From Bugula neritina (lineage: Eukaryota; Bryozoa; Gymnolaemata; Cheilostomatida; Bugulidae): 64,000 bases of DNA. How positions within the stretch are numbered: the stretch's first letter is position 1; each line of letters begins with the position of its first letter. Of the stretch, positions 61,901 to 64,000 are shown in pieces. Under the pieces are notes generated by a model. That model did not search any database and was not told where the DNA came from. It was given only the letters and a program-made list of their open reading frames with translations. The stretch is taken from assembly GCA_964035545.1 (NCBI GenBank), contig OZ037765.1, positions 10,534,698 through 10,598,697 of the forward strand, written 5' to 3'. The translations under genes were made by a program, and so were the position numbers.

Positions 61901-62883
61901 AAACTCTCAGGTTTCGAAATTGTGTGGTTAAAATTTTCAACTAATACACCAGGGAAACCCTAAGCTAAGATATTACACCTTGCTACTAATAGCCATTAGA
62001 GGGGAAACTCTAAAATAATACCACAGGGTACTTTGTTAAAAACTTTTTTCTTCTACAAGATTAAGCCAGTCAGTTACTTTTTAATGTCTGCACAAATCAT
62101 CTTGAAATAAAAAAGGGTAAAATTGAAACATTAATACAGAAACATGTATGGGAAAAAGGCTGGCAAATCATTGCCAAAACGTAGTGTACTTGAAAGTTGG
62201 TGAAACTGTGGCCGAAACTAAGTGCTATAGTAATGTGGCTGACTTACAGATACTTCAGGAGCTTGAGCGCTGTCGGATTCCTGTGCTGAGTCAGCAGGGA
62301 GATAGTCGTCGTCACTAGCAGTGAGACCTAACTGTGTGCCATAAAGGTCGTGAACCAGCTGCCACAACTCCTGGCCACTCAGAGGCTACAACATACAAAT
62401 TTCAAGTGGATATAAAACACTTTATTCACTTTTGCTTCTTCACCAAAAATCACGATCAACATTGTTCTGATAGAGAAACAAATTATCTGAGCTTAAAAGA
62501 TACAGATTTATCTTTTAATTTTCTTATTTGTTTTCATAAACTGACAGACTGCTATTGAGGGACCGAGAAATACATCATTTTAAAAGCTTTCAGTGAGAAG
62601 GAAAAAAGGGGCTAAATTGAATAATTTTAAAACTGAATAAATGCAGTATAGTGACACAAATAATGCTGAGTAAAACTAGAGAAATATTTGAAGCGTGATG
62701 TTTTACCTGTCTAAGAAGAGCATTTTGCCATACTCGGAACATCATGAGATAAGATTTATCTCTTGAAGTGAAGGTAGAAAAAAAGTATTTCTCGGTGTGC
62801 GTGCTTATCTGTATTGCGTTTGGAATAAATCTGGCTGTTTTTTCTTTAGTCATGGATTTAATCTGGTGACAAGGTATGACAAC
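55984..62883 (-). CDS. GRAMD1: GRAMD1/Aster sterol transfer protein, C-terminal part (5' exons outside or unresolved)
   Basis: Eleven exons join in phase: 62883-62707, 62385-62248, 61450-61309, 59884-59840, 59153-58998, 58632-58508, 58153-57958, 57536-57310, 56826-56672, 56491-56374, 56067-55984 (1563 nt, 520 aa plus stop). Aster proteins sit in the ER at plasma-membrane contacts and move cholesterol inward. The first two exons carry the second half of the GRAM domain: KEKTARFIPNAIQISTHTEK, SYLMMFRVWQNALL and ELWQLVHDLYGTQLGLT. After an acidic/Ser linker comes the VASt (StART-like) domain, from LDLVVNFTVEQIFDLLFTDN through ENFYVWNRYCISRLTKSTSR to 'AIIEKNVRNGVNGYFKPLIE'. A basic linker (PRKKKRYTKHR) and one membrane anchor (SALLIFLVMFNLLLFCKLW) follow, then a coiled-coil-like tail. 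Vertebrates have three paralogues (GRAMD1A-C). I cannot assign this to one. The N-terminal half of GRAM was not found before the window edge. Confidence 0.9.
61643..61768. repeat. Short palindromic element (hairpin/MITE-like) in a GRAMD1 intron
   Basis: CTACATTGTATTACACATAG and TTGTCTGCCCCAACT on the left are matched in reverse complement by the right arm, which ends at about 61763-61768. The arms are roughly 50 bp with a few mismatches, and the loop is about 16 bp. It could be a tiny MITE or a hairpin-forming repeat. Confidence 0.7.
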
Positions 62884-64000
62884 CTGAAACAAAGTGGAAG
62901 TATAACTAAAATACAAATCAGCTGTCCAGCTGTAGGGCCAGCGACAATAAATTAGGTGTATGACCAGATGAGGTGAGATTATACAATCTATTTTGTGATC
63001 TGTACAGTTATAGGAAAAAGTTTAAGGTCAAAAGTTTATTCAAAAGAGCTAAAGAACAAAAATAAACTAACACACTATACAGATTTTAAAACAGTGAAAT
63101 TTCAAAAAGTATAAATTTGCTGACTTGAATTTAATCTGTCAAAAATACCATTATTTTTTCTATAAAATGACTCTAGTATTCCAAAATTAAGTTGCATTGA
63201 AAAACATAACTAAACGCCTTGTTTTGACATGGATTGTTATTGTTGAACTTGAATTGCTCGAGATGAGAGCTACTGGTGCTCAAAAAACTTGAGATATGAA
63301 TGTTGCAATAGATTTACAAACACTAACATATTGACACAACTGTATACCTACCGCAAAGTTTAAACTGTAATCCAACGCCCAAAATCAAATGAAAGCATTT
63401 ACTTACATCCTAAAGTACTATGTATTACCCAAAGAGTTGAATATGTTATACAAATATAGTAGGGAGCACAGCAGCCGAATTCACCCATCAATAGCATGGG
63501 CCAGTCAAGACTAATCTATGTACAGCAGAGTGAGCTAACAACATTCTCCCTACCACCTTCTACCTAAGAGTATCTTGAGCTGATATATCTTATATCTTTC
63601 CAAAGTTCTCTGAAAACTTTATATCTGTAACACTCTGGGCTTTCATATACTTTTGTTTTGATGTTTCGTGTATCAGACTAATGGACAATGCTATGTATGA
63701 GGATGTGCAGAGGAATTTACATAATGTGTTATTCCTTCTCTCATCATAACAAAACAGATCAGCCTGCAAATATCTTGCCAAACATGAGTAACTTACTAGC
63801 TCTCATTTTCTTAAGTTACTGCAGCAGCACTAATACTTAAGAGGGCGAAGCGCCGGCAACTTGTTTATACATACACCCAAAGAACCTTTCAAAGGTTAGG
63901 CAGCATGTACCAGACTTTGGCAAGTCTTGACTCCAACCAGTGAGCTGCGTATTAAAAGTTACTCAGCAAAAATTCAACGAATGTAATTCAGTAAAAGTTG
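62884..64000. other. Right edge: probable GRAMD1 intron, no exon identified
   Basis: The preceding GRAM-domain exon should lie upstream on the minus strand, in this segment or beyond it. I found no match to the N-terminal GRAM half. A 63-codon minus-strand frame at 63590-63781 has no family resemblance. A small G+C-rich patch (GAGGGCGAAGCGCCGGCAAC, 63841-63860) stands out from the AT-rich background but is unexplained. Confidence 0.4.

Noticed and set aside
14136-62883. A functional cluster or polycistronic arrangement of the genes
   Set aside because: Genes alternate in strand, have their own starts and poly(A) candidates, and serve unrelated pathways.
63590-63781. Possible upstream GRAMD1 exon
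   Set aside because: The 63-aa frame has no resemblance to the N-terminal GRAM half, and no suitable donor or phase was found.

Overview
The window is AT-rich nuclear DNA of an invertebrate animal. Every protein-coding gene I could build is split by many short GT-AG introns, uses the standard code, and has a clear metazoan counterpart. The low G+C, the intron-dense compact genes, the spectraplakin-type plectin repeats in an otherwise invertebrate-looking locus and the LINE fragments fit a spiralian/lophotrochozoan or similar animal. The sequence alone does not let me name the species. I assembled gene models by hand by joining ORF pieces at splice sites and checking phase. All seven models close in frame across every junction.

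Layout: 387-5679 (+) is a run of plectin/plakin repeats ending in a stop codon. 5.7-11.2 kb is intergenic, with a MITE-like element and a LINE tail buried in (TACTAATAGTAA)n arrays. 11242-13309 (+) is a small nuclear-type protein with one ubiquitin-interacting motif, which I do not recognise. 14136-32930 (-) is a complete formin of the FMNL/FRL family (21 coding exons, 1064 aa), whose introns hold a minisatellite, a GA-rich satellite and a 3.6-kb inverted repeat. 33-38.4 kb is intergenic, again with microsatellite arrays and a second, 5'-truncated LINE insertion. 38452-40081 (+) is mitochondrial GatC and 41126-44492 (-) is mitochondrial enoyl-CoA hydratase (ECHS1). 45967-50759 (+) is WDR45B/WIPI3. 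51319-53312 (-) is an unrecognised two-pass membrane protein with an acidic tail. 55984-62883 (-) is the 3' part of a GRAMD1/Aster sterol transporter, whose 5' exons lie at or beyond the right edge.

Gene arrangement is mostly alternating, with convergent pairs (UIM protein/FMNL, GATC/ECHS1, WDR45B/membrane protein) and divergent pairs (FMNL/GATC, ECHS1/WDR45B). The genes belong to unrelated processes: cytoskeleton, mitochondrial translation, fatty-acid oxidation, autophagy and sterol transport. They are not an operon or a functional cluster.

The most noteworthy non-genic signals are the near-identical inverted repeat in an FMNL intron, made of two 472-bp elements facing each other, and the association of both LINE tails with the same microsatellite family. 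One LINE is bounded by 27-bp direct repeats and the other lies between exact 32-bp inverted repeats. I did not find evidence for a new multi-gene biological system here.
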